DNA of 64,000 bases from Xanthomonas theicola (GCF_014236795.1 NZ_CP049017.1:660001-724000); one strand, 5' to 3'; counted from the first letter of the stretch, positions 1-9,305 are shown. Numbers and translations: made by a program. Notes: generated from the sequence alone by a model not told the origin.

Positions 1-1
1 C

Positions 2-1207
2 GGCGAGCATTTCACCTTGGTCAGCAGCGCCGAGCGCGCGCTCGGCACGGTCGATCTGCACTTGCAGTCCCCGCTGGTGGTGCTCAGCCCGGCCGCCGCG
101 CTGGCGCTGTACTCGCCGCTCAGCAACCTCACCGATTTCAACAGCACCAGCGGCGACCACTACCTGCGCAGCGAGTTCGCGACCGGGCTGCTGCAGCACA
201 CCCTGTCCACCGGCCTCAGCCATTACCAGGGGACCCAGCAGATCGACGCCTACCAGGGCGGCATGGCGCCGGTGAGCCTGTATACCGCCAGCGCCGACGA
301 CTTCCCGGCGATGGCCTCACGCGCCGTGCCGAGCGACATCTACCGGATCGGCTACAAGCAGTTCGGTGTCTATGCACAGGACCTGATCGGCTGGAAAGAC
401 ACCACGCTGCTGCTCAGCGTGCGCCGCAGCCGCTACGAAGAAGGCCCCTCCAGCACCACGATCGCCGGTAACGCCAATGCGGCGGTCAGCGCCAAGCAGA
501 CCTCCGACAAGACCCTGCCGGGGGTCGGCCTGGTGCAGCGGCTGGCGCCCTGGGCTTCGGTCTATGCCAGCTATACCCAGGGGTTCTCGCCGAGTTTCGG
601 CAATGCCTGCGACGGCGGCGCGCCGAAGCCGCGCAGCAGCGAGAACCGCGAGATCGGCGCCAAGTTCGACCTGGCCGACGGTCGCCTCGGGATCACCACC
701 GCCGGGTTCGAGATCAAGGACAAGAACGCCGCCGAGTACAACATCGCCCTGCGTTGCTACACCTTCGTGCCCTCGCAGGTCACCAAGGGCTTCGAACTGG
801 ACCTGCAGGGCCGGCTGGCGCCGGGCTGGAACACGATCTTCAACTACACCTACTCCAAGACCGACAACCCCAGCAACCCGGCCCGGTATTTCCCCGGCAA
901 GCCGCGCAACTCGGCCAGCCTGTGGAGCACCTACGATTTCCAGGACGGCGTGCTCGCGCGCTGGGGCCTGGGCCTGGGCGTGACCGCTCGCAGCGACAGC
1001 CCCGGCACGAACAGCAACAGCTATCGCCTGCCGGGCGGCGCCTCGGTCGACACCCGCGTCTACTACCGGCAGGACCGCTGGCGGCTGACGCTGGGAGTGA
1101 AGAACGTGTTCGACCGCCTGCTGTACGGCGCGGCGACCACCGAAACCTATATCCCGGTGCTCGACGGGCGCACGTTCATGGCCACCTGGCAGTGGAACGT
1201 CCTGTGA
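2..1207 (+). CDS. TonB-dependent siderophore-type receptor, C-terminal part (5' cut by window)
   Basis: The frame is open from the first bases of the window, so about 400 residues of a longer outer-membrane receptor are visible; the plug domain and TonB box lie upstream. The visible part is a run of amphipathic beta strands with family landmarks: YASYTQGFSP, a KNVFDR motif near the end, and an aromatic C-terminus (TWQWNVL). The terminal layout fits siderophore receptors of the FhuA/FoxA kind, but the ligand cannot be read from sequence. The next gene starts 46 bp downstream on the same strand and encodes an SbmA/ABCD-type ABC transporter, so the receptor probably feeds or serves the same substrate. 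A peptide ligand is an inference from that context. Confidence 0.85.
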   Translation, partial: GEHFTLVSSAERALGTVDLHLQSPLVVLSPAAALALYSPLSNLTDFNSTSGDHYLRSEFATGLLQHTLSTGLSHYQGTQQIDAYQGGMAPVSLYTASADDFPAMASRAVPSDIYRIGYKQFGVYAQDLIGWKDTTLLLSVRRSRYEEGPSSTTIAGNANAAVSAKQTSDKTLPGVGLVQRLAPWASVYASYTQGFSPSFGNACDGGAPKPRSSENREIGAKFDLADGRLGITTAGFEIKDKNAAEYNIALRCYTFVPSQVTKGFELDLQGRLAPGWNTIFNYTYSKTDNPSNPARYFPGKPRNSASLWSTYDFQDGVLARWGLGLGVTARSDSPGTNSNSYRLPGGASVDTRVYYRQDRWRLTLGVKNVFDRLLYGAATTETYIPVLDGRTFMATWQWNVL

Positions 1208-1253
1208 GGCGGGCTGATCGCCTGGGCGTGGCGGCCGCCAGCGAGAGCGATCG

Positions 1254-2957
1254 ATGAAACAGGGTTCGGCCGGCGCTGCCGGGCAGGTGGGATTCTGGCG
1301 GCTGATCTGCCCATACTGGGGCTCGGAGCGGCGCTGGCTGGCGCTGACCCTGGCAGGGGCGGTGCTGGCGATCGCCTTCACCCAGGTATCGGTGGCGCTG
1401 TGGCTGAACCGGCTGGCCGGCCAGCTCACCGACGCCCTGCTGCTGCGCGACTGGCAGGCGCTCAAGCCGGTGTTTCTGGAGACCCTGCTGGCGGCGATGC
1501 TGAGCGTGGCGATGAGCAACGGTGGACGCCTGCTGCGACAGTGGCTGGCCTTCGACTGGCGCAGCTGGCTGACCGCCTCCTACCTGGACCGCTGGACCCG
1601 TGGCAAGGTGTTCTACGAGATCGAGCGAGCGGGCACGCTGGACAACGCCGACCAGCGCATCGCCGAGGACATCGACGAATTCACCACCAAGACCCTGGAC
1701 CTGGCGCTGAACTGCATCGTCGCCAGCGTCAACATCGTCACCTTCTCGATCGTGCTGTGGGGGCTGTCGGGGGTGCTGCAGGTCCCGCTGGGCGGGATCA
1801 CGGTGGCGATCCCTGGCTACATGTTGATCGCCGCGGTGCTGATAGTGCTGGTCGAGCTGGCGATCACCCATTGGCTGGGGTGGCCGCTGATCGGCCTGAA
1901 CATGCGCAAGAAGCAGGTCGAGGCCGATTTCCGCCATCTCGGCATGCAACTGCGCGAATACGCCGAGCAGATCGCCTTCTATCACGGCCAGCGGGTCGAG
2001 CGCGAGCGGTTGGGCCGGCGCTGGCGCGCGGTGCACGGCAACTGGCGCGCGCTGCAGTGGCGCACCGCCAAGTTCCTGTTCGGCCGCGACCTGTTCGCGG
2101 AGACCAACGTGGTGATCCCGACCCTGCTGGCGATGCCGCGTTACCTGTCCGGGGCGATCAGCCTTGGCGGCGTCACCCGCAGCGCCGGCGCCTACAACTC
2201 GGTGCGCTCCAGCCTGATGTTCTTCGTCACCGCCTACGAGATCTTCACCCAGTGGCGCGCGGCCGGCAACCGCCTGGGCGCGCTGGCCGCGGCGATGGCG
2301 CGCGCCGAGCACAGCGGCGAGCAAGCACGGATCGTCCATGCAGCCGCCGGCGGGCCGGTGCTGAGCACCGGCACCCTGCAGTTGTGGGCGCCCGACGGCG
2401 GCTTGCTGGCGCAGCTGCCGCCGCTGCGGATCGAGCGCGGCCAACGCTGGCTGCTGCGCGGGCGGTCCGGCGCCGGCAAGAGCAGCGTGCTGCGCGCGCT
2501 GGCCGGGCTGTGGCCGTTCGGCCAGGGACGCATCGGCCTGCCGGACGGCGCGAGCCTGTTCGTGCCGCAGCGCAGCTACGTGCCCGAAGGCAGCCTGAAG
2601 GCCGCGCTGTGCTACCCCGGCCGGGCCGAGGACTTCGACGATGCGCGCTGCCTGGAGGCGCTGCGCGCCTGCGGCCTGCCGCAGCTGGGCGGCTGCCTGC
2701 ACCAGCGCGCGCGCTGGCAGCAGCGGCTCTCCGGCGGCGAGCAGCAGCGGCTGGCGTTCGTGCGCGTGTTGCTGCAGCGCCCCGATTTCGTGTTCCTCGA
2801 CGAGGTCACCAGCGCGCTCGACGAGGACGCCGAGCGCGAACTGTACGCGCTGCTGTTCGAGCGCCTGCCCGACAGCGCCATCGTCAGCGTCGCCCACCGC
2901 GCCAGCGTCGCCGCCCTGCACGACGACAGCGTCGAGGTGCGGCCGGCGCCGCGCTAG
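1254..2957 (+). CDS. ABC transporter, fused permease and ATPase (SbmA/YddA/ABCD type)
   Basis: 567 residues. The N-terminal half has several membrane segments (about residues 28-50, 72-90, 150-215, 275-300) and carries DNADQRI at 130-136, a form of the NPDQRI motif of the ABC_membrane_2/SbmA-BacA/ABCD family. The C-terminal half is a standard ATPase: Walker A GRSGAGKSS at 403-411, signature LSGGEQ at 492-497, Walker B FVFLDE ending at D516-E517. Family members move peptides, vitamin B12 or acyl groups across the inner membrane; both import and export are known, so direction is uncertain. The gene lies between a TonB receptor and a thioredoxin gene whose start is 41 bp after its stop, so an operon is likely. 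Confidence 0.88.
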   Translation: MKQGSAGAAGQVGFWRLICPYWGSERRWLALTLAGAVLAIAFTQVSVALWLNRLAGQLTDALLLRDWQALKPVFLETLLAAMLSVAMSNGGRLLRQWLAFDWRSWLTASYLDRWTRGKVFYEIERAGTLDNADQRIAEDIDEFTTKTLDLALNCIVASVNIVTFSIVLWGLSGVLQVPLGGITVAIPGYMLIAAVLIVLVELAITHWLGWPLIGLNMRKKQVEADFRHLGMQLREYAEQIAFYHGQRVERERLGRRWRAVHGNWRALQWRTAKFLFGRDLFAETNVVIPTLLAMPRYLSGAISLGGVTRSAGAYNSVRSSLMFFVTAYEIFTQWRAAGNRLGALAAAMARAEHSGEQARIVHAAAGGPVLSTGTLQLWAPDGGLLAQLPPLRIERGQRWLLRGRSGAGKSSVLRALAGLWPFGQGRIGLPDGASLFVPQRSYVPEGSLKAALCYPGRAEDFDDARCLEALRACGLPQLGGCLHQRARWQQRLSGGEQQRLAFVRVLLQRPDFVFLDEVTSALDEDAERELYALLFERLPDSAIVSVAHRASVAALHDDSVEVRPAPR

Positions 2958-2998
2958 GCGCCGATCCCTTCCCACCGCTTCACCATGGAACGTCCCCG

Positions 2999-3334
2999 AT
3001 GAGCGATTCGATCCAAACCTTCACCGACGCCAGCCTGGAACCGGCGCTGGCGGCCGGCGGCGTGCTGCTGCTGGACTTCTGGGCCGAGTGGTGCGCGCCC
3101 TGCCGGGCGCTGGCGCCGGTGCTGGACGACATCGCCGACGAATACGCCGGCGCGGCCGCCATCGGCAAGATCAACGCCGACCAGAACCCGACCGCGGTCG
3201 CCCGCTACGGCGTGCGCGGGCTGCCGACGCTGCTGCTGCTGGTCGACGGGGTCGAGCGCGGGCGCATCGTCGGGCTGAGCTCGCGGACCCGGATCGCCGC
3301 GTTGCTGGACGCGCAGCTGGATGCGCAGACATGA
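2999..3334 (+). CDS. Thioredoxin
   Basis: 111 residues, the normal length of a single-domain thioredoxin. The active site is WCAPC at 31-35 (the usual form is WCGPC) and the cis-proline lies in GLPTLLL at 75-81. No signal peptide is visible, so it should act as a cytoplasmic disulfide reductase. Its stop codon overlaps the start of the S9 peptidase (ATGA), so the two are translationally coupled. A thioredoxin tied to a transporter and a peptidase suggests it reduces disulfides in an imported or exported peptide, or protects the peptidase; this is inference. The start is set by spacing and by homology to the beta-1 strand. Confidence 0.92.
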   Translation: MSDSIQTFTDASLEPALAAGGVLLLDFWAEWCAPCRALAPVLDDIADEYAGAAAIGKINADQNPTAVARYGVRGLPTLLLLVDGVERGRIVGLSSRTRIAALLDAQLDAQT

Positions 3335-6123
3335 GTGCGTTCGCCGGCGATCCGCATCGCCAGGGGCAATGGCGCAACCGACTGCGCGCGGCGATCGCCG
3401 CCGACCGCATCGGCCAGCATCCGCTGCACGTCGACGGCGAGCGCGCCAGCGTGGTCGCCTGCCTGATCGATGGTACCGACCTGCAGGCATGGGACGCGCA
3501 GGGACTGCCGCGCTGGCTGGCGCTGGCGATCGACGGTGTGCTCGCCGAACTGCCCAGCCGCGCCGACGCCGCCGCCGCCGGGGTGTACCTGGTCGAGGCG
3601 TTGGTGGCTGGCGCCGACTACGCCGCCGATGGATCGCGGCTGCTGCTGCAACTGCTCGAGGATGCCCTGGACGCGGCCAGGCATGCCGATGCCGGCGCCG
3701 AGACGGACGCGCTGCAGCTTGAACTGCAGCGGCTGATCGCCTTGCATCGCCAATGCGGCGATGGTCAGGCCGTGGCGCCGGCGTCCTGGCGCGCACTGCG
3801 GCGGCGGGCGACCGCGCTGACCGACTGTCTGGCGCCCGGCCTGCCGCGGCTGGCCGGCGCGTGCCTGGAGGTAGCCGCCTGGGATCCGCGGCAATCGCGC
3901 GCGGCGGTGCTGGACACGCTGCGGGCGTGGGTGGCGCTGCGCTGCGAACAGGCGCTGCGGCGCTGGGGTTGGAGCGCGCAGGACGAGGCCGAGGTGCAGC
4001 GGCGCCTGGCCGAAGCGCACGCTCGCGCGCTGGCCGCCGGTGCCGACCCCGCCCGCATCGATGCCTTCGCCCTGCTGCGTCGGGCCTATCCGGCGCTGGA
4101 GGCGCGGTTGCGGCAGAAGCTGGCGCAGGAACGTCTGCAGCGGCCGCAGGCCTGGGCGCAGGCGCTGGCGCGGCTGCTGCTGCAACTGCAGGCGTCGGCG
4201 CCTGCCGGCGCGGCGCGGCGGCAGGGGCCGCCGCCGCCGCTGATCCCGCGCGAGGATCTGTTCGCCGAGCCGGAGCGCTCGCAGCTGCGGATCAGCCCGG
4301 ACGGCCGCTGGTTGGCGTGGCTGAGCGTCGGTGCGGGCGTCAGCAACCTGTGGGCGGCGCCGCTGCAGGATCCGACGCAGGCGCGCCCGTTGACCTTCGA
4401 CGGCCGCCGCGGGATCTCAAGCTATCGCTGGAGCTGGCGTCCGGGGCTGTTGTTGTTCGCGCAGGACCGCGACGGCGACGAGAACTGGCGGCTGTACGCG
4501 GTCGCCGCCGACGGCGGCGCGGCGCGGCCGTTGACCCCGGCCGGCGGCGTCCGCGCCAGCCTGGCGGCGGTCAGTCGCCTGCACCCGGACACGGTGCTGG
4601 TGTCGCTCAACGCACGCGACCCGCGCTGGCCGGACCTGTACCGGCTGGAGTTGGAAAGTGCGACGCTGACCCTGCACCAGGCCAATCCTGGCATGGCCCG
4701 CTTCGTCATCGACGACGACTACCGGGTGCGGCTGGCGGTGCGCAATGAGGCCGACGGCGGCGCCACCGTGCTGCGCCGCCACGAAGGAGATTGGCGGCCG
4801 TGGCTGAGCTACCCGGCCGAGGACGCGCGCACTTCCGGCCCCAGCCACTACGGTGGCGACGGCGAGCGGCTCTACCTGTACGACAGCCGCGGCCGCGACA
4901 CCGCCGCGCTCTACGAGGTGGCCGGCGCGGCGGGCACGCTGCGGCTGATGGCCGCCGATCCGCTGGCCGACCTCGGCGGGCTGCTGACCGACGCCGCCGA
5001 GCACCGTCCCGGCGCGGTCGCACTGACCCGGCTGCGGCCGAGCTGGTTGGCGCTGCAGCCGTCCCTGCAGGAGGAACTGGACTGGCTCGAGCAACGGCTG
5101 CCCGGGCAGTGGACGCTGGATAGCCGCAGTGGCGACGACCGCCTGTGGCTATTGCAGTCCGGCGACGACGACGACCCTGGTGCCAGCTGGCTCTACCGGC
5201 GCGATCGGCGTCGTCTGGAACGCTTGCAACTGCACCGGCCGCGGCTTGCCGGACGGCCGCTGGCACGGATGCGGCCGCAGCTGATCGGCGCCCGCGACGG
5301 GCTGGCGCTGGTCGCCTACCTGAGCCTGCCGATCGAGGCCGAGATCGCCCCCGCGTGGGCCGCCCGACCCCTGCCGCTGGTGCTGCTGGTGCATGGCGGA
5401 CCCTGGTCGCGCGACGGTTTCGGCTACAACGCGCTGCATCAATGGCTGGCCAACCGCGGCTATGCGGTGCTGTCGGTGAACTTCCGTGGCTCCATCGGCT
5501 TCGGCAAGGCGTTCCTCGACGCCGGCAACGGCGAATGGGGACGGCGCATGGACGAGGATCTGGAAGATGCGGTGCAGTGGGCGATCGACCGCGGCATCGC
5601 CGACCCGGCGCGGCTGGCGATCTTCGGCGCCAGCTACGGCGGCTATGCGGTGCTGTCGGCGCTGACCCGTTACCCGGACCGCTACGCCTGCGGCATCGAC
5701 GTGGTCGGGCCGTCGAACCTGGAAACCCTGCTGGCGGCCATTCCGCCGTACTGGGAGGCCGCACGCGCGATGCAGTACCGCGCCATCGGCAATCCCGAGA
5801 CCGAGCACGGCCGTGCGCTGCTGCGCGAGCGCTCGCCGCTGCACCGTGCCGGACGCATCCGCGCGCCGCTGCTGATCGCCCAGGGCGGCAACGATCCGCG
5901 GGTGAAACAGGCCGAGTCCGAGCGGATGGTGGCAGCGCTGCGCGGCAATGGCATCGCAGTCGAGTACGCGTTGTACCCGGACGAGGGCCACGGCTTCGTG
6001 CGCGAGTCCAACCGGATGTCGTTCAACGCACTGGCCGAGGCGTTCCTGGCGCGCCACCTGGGCGGGCGGGCCGAACCCGCGCCCGCGGGCGGTTTCCCTG
6101 GCAGCAGCCTGCGACTGTGCTGA
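3331..6123 (+). CDS. S9-family (prolyl-oligopeptidase-like) serine peptidase with extra N-terminal domain
   Basis: 930 residues, longer than the usual 600-700 for this family. Residues 1 to about 300 form an Ala/Leu/Arg-rich, probably helical region I do not recognise. From about 305 a WD-like beta-propeller begins (RISPDGRWLAW), followed from about 650 by an alpha/beta hydrolase. The catalytic triad is visible: Ser768 in GASYGGY, Asp855 in GGNDPR, His887 in DEGHGF. No signal peptide is visible, so a cytoplasmic peptidase is expected. ATG overlaps the thioredoxin stop. Related enzymes include acylaminoacyl peptidases, dipeptidyl peptidases and lasso-peptide isopeptidases; which activity applies here is unknown. 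The role in degrading imported peptides is inferred from neighbours. Confidence 0.88.
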   Translation: MSAFAGDPHRQGQWRNRLRAAIAADRIGQHPLHVDGERASVVACLIDGTDLQAWDAQGLPRWLALAIDGVLAELPSRADAAAAGVYLVEALVAGADYAADGSRLLLQLLEDALDAARHADAGAETDALQLELQRLIALHRQCGDGQAVAPASWRALRRRATALTDCLAPGLPRLAGACLEVAAWDPRQSRAAVLDTLRAWVALRCEQALRRWGWSAQDEAEVQRRLAEAHARALAAGADPARIDAFALLRRAYPALEARLRQKLAQERLQRPQAWAQALARLLLQLQASAPAGAARRQGPPPPLIPREDLFAEPERSQLRISPDGRWLAWLSVGAGVSNLWAAPLQDPTQARPLTFDGRRGISSYRWSWRPGLLLFAQDRDGDENWRLYAVAADGGAARPLTPAGGVRASLAAVSRLHPDTVLVSLNARDPRWPDLYRLELESATLTLHQANPGMARFVIDDDYRVRLAVRNEADGGATVLRRHEGDWRPWLSYPAEDARTSGPSHYGGDGERLYLYDSRGRDTAALYEVAGAAGTLRLMAADPLADLGGLLTDAAEHRPGAVALTRLRPSWLALQPSLQEELDWLEQRLPGQWTLDSRSGDDRLWLLQSGDDDDPGASWLYRRDRRRLERLQLHRPRLAGRPLARMRPQLIGARDGLALVAYLSLPIEAEIAPAWAARPLPLVLLVHGGPWSRDGFGYNALHQWLANRGYAVLSVNFRGSIGFGKAFLDAGNGEWGRRMDEDLEDAVQWAIDRGIADPARLAIFGASYGGYAVLSALTRYPDRYACGIDVVGPSNLETLLAAIPPYWEAARAMQYRAIGNPETEHGRALLRERSPLHRAGRIRAPLLIAQGGNDPRVKQAESERMVAALRGNGIAVEYALYPDEGHGFVRESNRMSFNALAEAFLARHLGGRAEPAPAGGFPGSSLRLC

Positions 6124-6208
6124 GCGCAGCCGGCCGAACCCGGTCGTCCCTTGCAATGTCCCGGTCCGCCCCGATCCTGACCGGCACGTCCGCCACGATG
6201 GAGAGCCC

Positions 6209-8233
6209 ATGACCAATCCCCTGCTCGATTTCTCCGGCCTGCCGCGCTTCGATGCGATCGGGCCCGAACACGTCGGCCCGGCGATCGACGCGCTGCTGGC
6301 CGCGGCCCAGGCCGTGGTCGCCCAGGCCGAACAGGTCGCGCCGGTGACCTGGGACAGCTTCGTGGTGCCGCTGGACGACGCCACCGAGCGCCTGTGGCGC
6401 GCCTGGGGCCAGGTCAACCACCTGCAGGGCGTGGTCAACACCCCGGCGCTGCGCGAGGCCTACAACGCCAACCTGCCCAAGGTGACGCGCTTCTCCAGCG
6501 CGCTGGGGCAGAACCTGGCGCTGTTCGCGCAATACCGCGCGCTGGCCGCCGCACCGCAGGCCGCCGGCTACGACCCCGCGCGACGCAAGGTGCTGGACAA
6601 CGCGCTGCGCGATTTCCGCCTGGGCGGGGCCGAACTGGGCGATGCCGACAAGCGCCGCTTCGCCGCGATCCAGGAAGAACTGTCGGCGCTGTCGGCCAAG
6701 TTCTCGCAGAACGTGCTTGACGCCACCGATGGCTGGTCGCTGCTCGTCGACGACCCGGCCCGGCTCGCCGGCCTGCCCGAGGACGTGGTGGCCGCCGCGC
6801 GCGCGGCCGCGGAGAAGGACGGCCAGGCCGGCTGCAAGCTGACCCTGCAGATGCCGTGCTATCTGCCGGTGCAGACGTACGCCGACGACCGCGCGCTGCG
6901 CGAGACCCTGTACCATGCCAATGCGATCCGCGCCTCGGAGTTCGGCGACCCGGCGCTGGACAACAGCGCGGCGATCGAGCGCATCCTGGCGTTGCGCGGC
7001 GAACTGGCCGGCCTGCTCGGCTTTGCCAGCTATGCCGAGTATTCGCTGGCGACCAAGATGGCGCAAAGCCCCGACGAGGTGCTGGGTTTCCTGCGCGACC
7101 TGGCCGCGCGCGCCAAGCCATACGCGCAGCGCGACCGTGCCGCGCTGGAAGCCTATGCGCGCGAACACCTGGGCTTGGACGACTTGCAGGCCTGGGACCT
7201 GGCCTATGTCGGCGAAAAGCTGAAGCAGGCGCGCTACAGCTTCTCCGAGCAGGAGGTGAAGCTCTACTTCACCGAGCCCAAGGTGCTGGAGGGCCTGTTC
7301 GGCGTCATCGGCGACCTGTACGGCCTGCGCGTGGAAGCGGACAGCGCGCCGGTGTGGCATCCGGACGTGCGGTTCTTTCGCGTCACCGACGCGCAGGGCC
7401 GCCTGGTCGGGCAGTTCTACCTCGACCTGTACGCCCGCCAGGGCAAGCGCGGCGGCGCCTGGATGGACGATTGCCGCAACCGCCGCGACCGCGCCGACGG
7501 CGCGCAGACGCCGCTGGTGTACCTGGTGTGCAACTTCGGCCGCGGCAGCGACGGCAAGCCGGCCACCTTCACCCACAACGAAGTCGCCACCCTGTTCCAC
7601 GAGATGGGCCACGGCCTGCACCAGTTGCTGACCCAGGTCGGCGAGCTCGGCGTGGCCGGCATCAACGGCGTGGAATGGGACGCGGTGGAGCTGCCCAGCC
7701 AGTTCATGGAGAACTTCTGCTGGGAATGGCCGCGGTTGCAGGCGATGACCGCGCACGTGGACAGCGGGCAGCCGCTGCCGCGCGCGCTGTTCGACAAGAT
7801 GCTCGCGGCGAAGAACTACCAGAGCGGCATGTTCACCGTGCGCCAGCTGGAGTTCGCGCTGTTCGACATGCAACTGCACCACCACTTCGACGCCGCCGGC
7901 GACAGCATGCTGCAGCTGCTCGAGCGCGTGCGCGACGAGGTCGCGGTGAACCGCCCGCCGGCCTGGAACCGCTTCCCGCACCAGTTCGGCCACATCTTCG
8001 CCGGCGGCTACGGTGCCGGCTACTACAGCTACAAGTGGGCCGAGGTGCTCAGCGCCGACGCCTATGCCGCGTTCGAGGAAGCGCCGGAGCAACTGGCCGC
8101 CACCGGCGCGCGGTTCCTGCGCGAGATCCTGGCGCGCGGCGGCAGCCGTCCGGCGCTGGAGAACTTCACCGCCTTCCGTGGCCGCGCGCCGGAACTGGAG
8201 GCGCTGTTGCGGCACAGCGGCATGGCGGGTTGA
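6209..8233 (+). CDS. prlC: M3-family metallopeptidase, oligopeptidase A type
   Basis: 674 residues, matching oligopeptidase A (about 680). The N-terminus (MTNPLLDFSGLPRF, then PEHVGPAI) closely follows the PrlC/OpdA pattern. The zinc site HEMGH is at 464-468 with the downstream glutamate in the MENFCWEW segment. It is a cytoplasmic zinc endopeptidase that trims oligopeptides and signal-peptide fragments. It follows the S9 peptidase by 85 bp on the same strand. prlC is usually an independent housekeeping gene, so its place here may be ancestral or part of the peptide-handling cassette. Start chosen at the ATG that matches family N-termini and sits downstream of a GGAGAG-like ribosome site. Confidence 0.92.
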   Translation: MTNPLLDFSGLPRFDAIGPEHVGPAIDALLAAAQAVVAQAEQVAPVTWDSFVVPLDDATERLWRAWGQVNHLQGVVNTPALREAYNANLPKVTRFSSALGQNLALFAQYRALAAAPQAAGYDPARRKVLDNALRDFRLGGAELGDADKRRFAAIQEELSALSAKFSQNVLDATDGWSLLVDDPARLAGLPEDVVAAARAAAEKDGQAGCKLTLQMPCYLPVQTYADDRALRETLYHANAIRASEFGDPALDNSAAIERILALRGELAGLLGFASYAEYSLATKMAQSPDEVLGFLRDLAARAKPYAQRDRAALEAYAREHLGLDDLQAWDLAYVGEKLKQARYSFSEQEVKLYFTEPKVLEGLFGVIGDLYGLRVEADSAPVWHPDVRFFRVTDAQGRLVGQFYLDLYARQGKRGGAWMDDCRNRRDRADGAQTPLVYLVCNFGRGSDGKPATFTHNEVATLFHEMGHGLHQLLTQVGELGVAGINGVEWDAVELPSQFMENFCWEWPRLQAMTAHVDSGQPLPRALFDKMLAAKNYQSGMFTVRQLEFALFDMQLHHHFDAAGDSMLQLLERVRDEVAVNRPPAWNRFPHQFGHIFAGGYGAGYYSYKWAEVLSADAYAAFEEAPEQLAATGARFLREILARGGSRPALENFTAFRGRAPELEALLRHSGMAG

Positions 8234-8261
8234 GCCGCACGCGCCACAGAGCGGCGGCGGG

Positions 8262-8419
8262 CTAGCGCATTTTCGATTCTAGTATTTTCATCCAGCGGAG
8301 TGTTGTGGGAGCGACTTCAGTCGAAAACGGCTCTACCTGTAAAGCTTGTCGCGACTGCTGGCTCGAGGCCGCCCGGAGTCGCTCCCACAAGTGGCATCAC
8401 TTGGATCAAAAGCGCGCTA
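8262..8419 (+). repeat. MITE-like palindromic repeat with internal REP hairpin
   Basis: About 158 bp between prlC and IS-A with no ORF. The outer ends are inverted copies (CTAGCGCATTTTCGAT at left; the right end, reverse-complemented, reads CTAGCGCGCTTTTGAT). Inside are two arms, TGTGGGAGCGACT and its complement, that form the REP-like hairpin common in Xanthomonas gene gaps. A shortened relative lacking the central hairpin lies at 58607-58678 in opposite orientation. IS-A is inserted exactly at the CTAG of the right end. Confidence 0.7.
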
Positions 8420-9233
8420 GGGCCTGTTAACACTAATGGCCCGAGCGTTTAAACTATCGGGCATGGAGATCACGCCAGCACAATCTTCCCTAATCGAACA
8501 CTGCCTGCCGGCACAGCGCGGCAATGTCAGCATGACCAACCTGCAAGTGGTCAACGCCATCCTTTACGTTGCCGAGCATGGCTGCAAATGGCGCGGCCTG
8601 CCCAAGCGCTTTGGCAACTGGCACACGGTGTACACACGCATGAACCGCTGGGCCAAGGCGGGTGTGCTGGACCGGATGTTGGCCCAATTGCAGAAGTCCC
8701 AGATCGTGCGCATCGAAATCGAAGCAATCTCGCTGGACTCCACCAGCATCAAGGTGCATCCCGATGGCACGGGCGCATTAAAAAAAACGGTCCGCAGGCC
8801 GTCGGCAAGTCCCGCGGTGGATGGAACACCAAGATTCATATGGTTGCCGCAGATGCTCGAACAGCCATCACCTTTGGATTGACGCCTGGTAACGTGCATG
8901 ACGCACCTGCAGGCCGCACGTTGCTTGAACACCTGGGGCCAGTGGAGCGGCCGATTCATTTGTTGATGGACCGTGCCTACGAAGGCAACCAAACCCGCCA
9001 GTTGGCGCTCGATCTTGGCTTCGTGCCGGTGGTCCCGCCGAAATCCAATCGGGTCGAGCCTTGGGAATACAACCGGGAGATGTACAAGCGGCGCAACGAA
9101 GTGGAGAGACTGTTCCGTCGCCTGAAAGGCTACCGCCGGATTTTCTCGCGCTTCGAGAAGCTGGATGCCATGTTCCTTGGATTCCTCAGCTTCGTCCTGG
9201 TCGTTGATGGGCTTCGGATGTGTTAACAGGCCC
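8420..9233 (+). mobile_element. IS-A copy 1: IS5-family (IS427-like) insertion sequence, complete
   Basis: 814 bp with terminal inverted repeats GGGCCTGTTAACAC and its complement. Both sides carry CTAG, so the target duplication is CTAG or the central TA; the exact tip is ambiguous by one base. It holds one transposase in two overlapping frames. A second full-length copy, inverted and itself interrupted, is at 25376-27355. Confidence 0.93.
8436..9226 (+). CDS. IS-A transposase, two-frame (programmed -1 frameshift)
   Basis: DDE transposase of the IS427 type. The first frame starts at 8436 (or 8463) and encodes the DNA-binding part through LDSTSIKVHPDG; the second frame continues with GGWNTKIHMV, LLMDRAYEGN and NEVERLFRRLKGYRRIFSRF, which carry the catalytic residues. 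The frames meet at a run of eight A at 8780-8787, a classic -1 slippery site for this group. The second copy has the same arrangement, which argues for programmed frameshifting and not a mutation. Confidence 0.9.
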
Positions 9234-9305
9234 TAGTCTTCTGTGTCATTATTGATTCGAAATAGTCGATCTTGACATCTGGGAATCGCCCCTCCTGTGG
9301 GGGAC

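Noticed and set aside
317..1519. Long minus-strand open frame opposite the TonB receptor and ABC genes
   Set aside because: Composition is Arg/Ala/Gly/Pro-rich with no domain; it is a shadow of GC-rich coding on the other strand.
2..8233. Complete lasso-peptide cluster
   Set aside because: No precursor, B or C protein is visible; receptor plus S9 peptidase alone is not enough.
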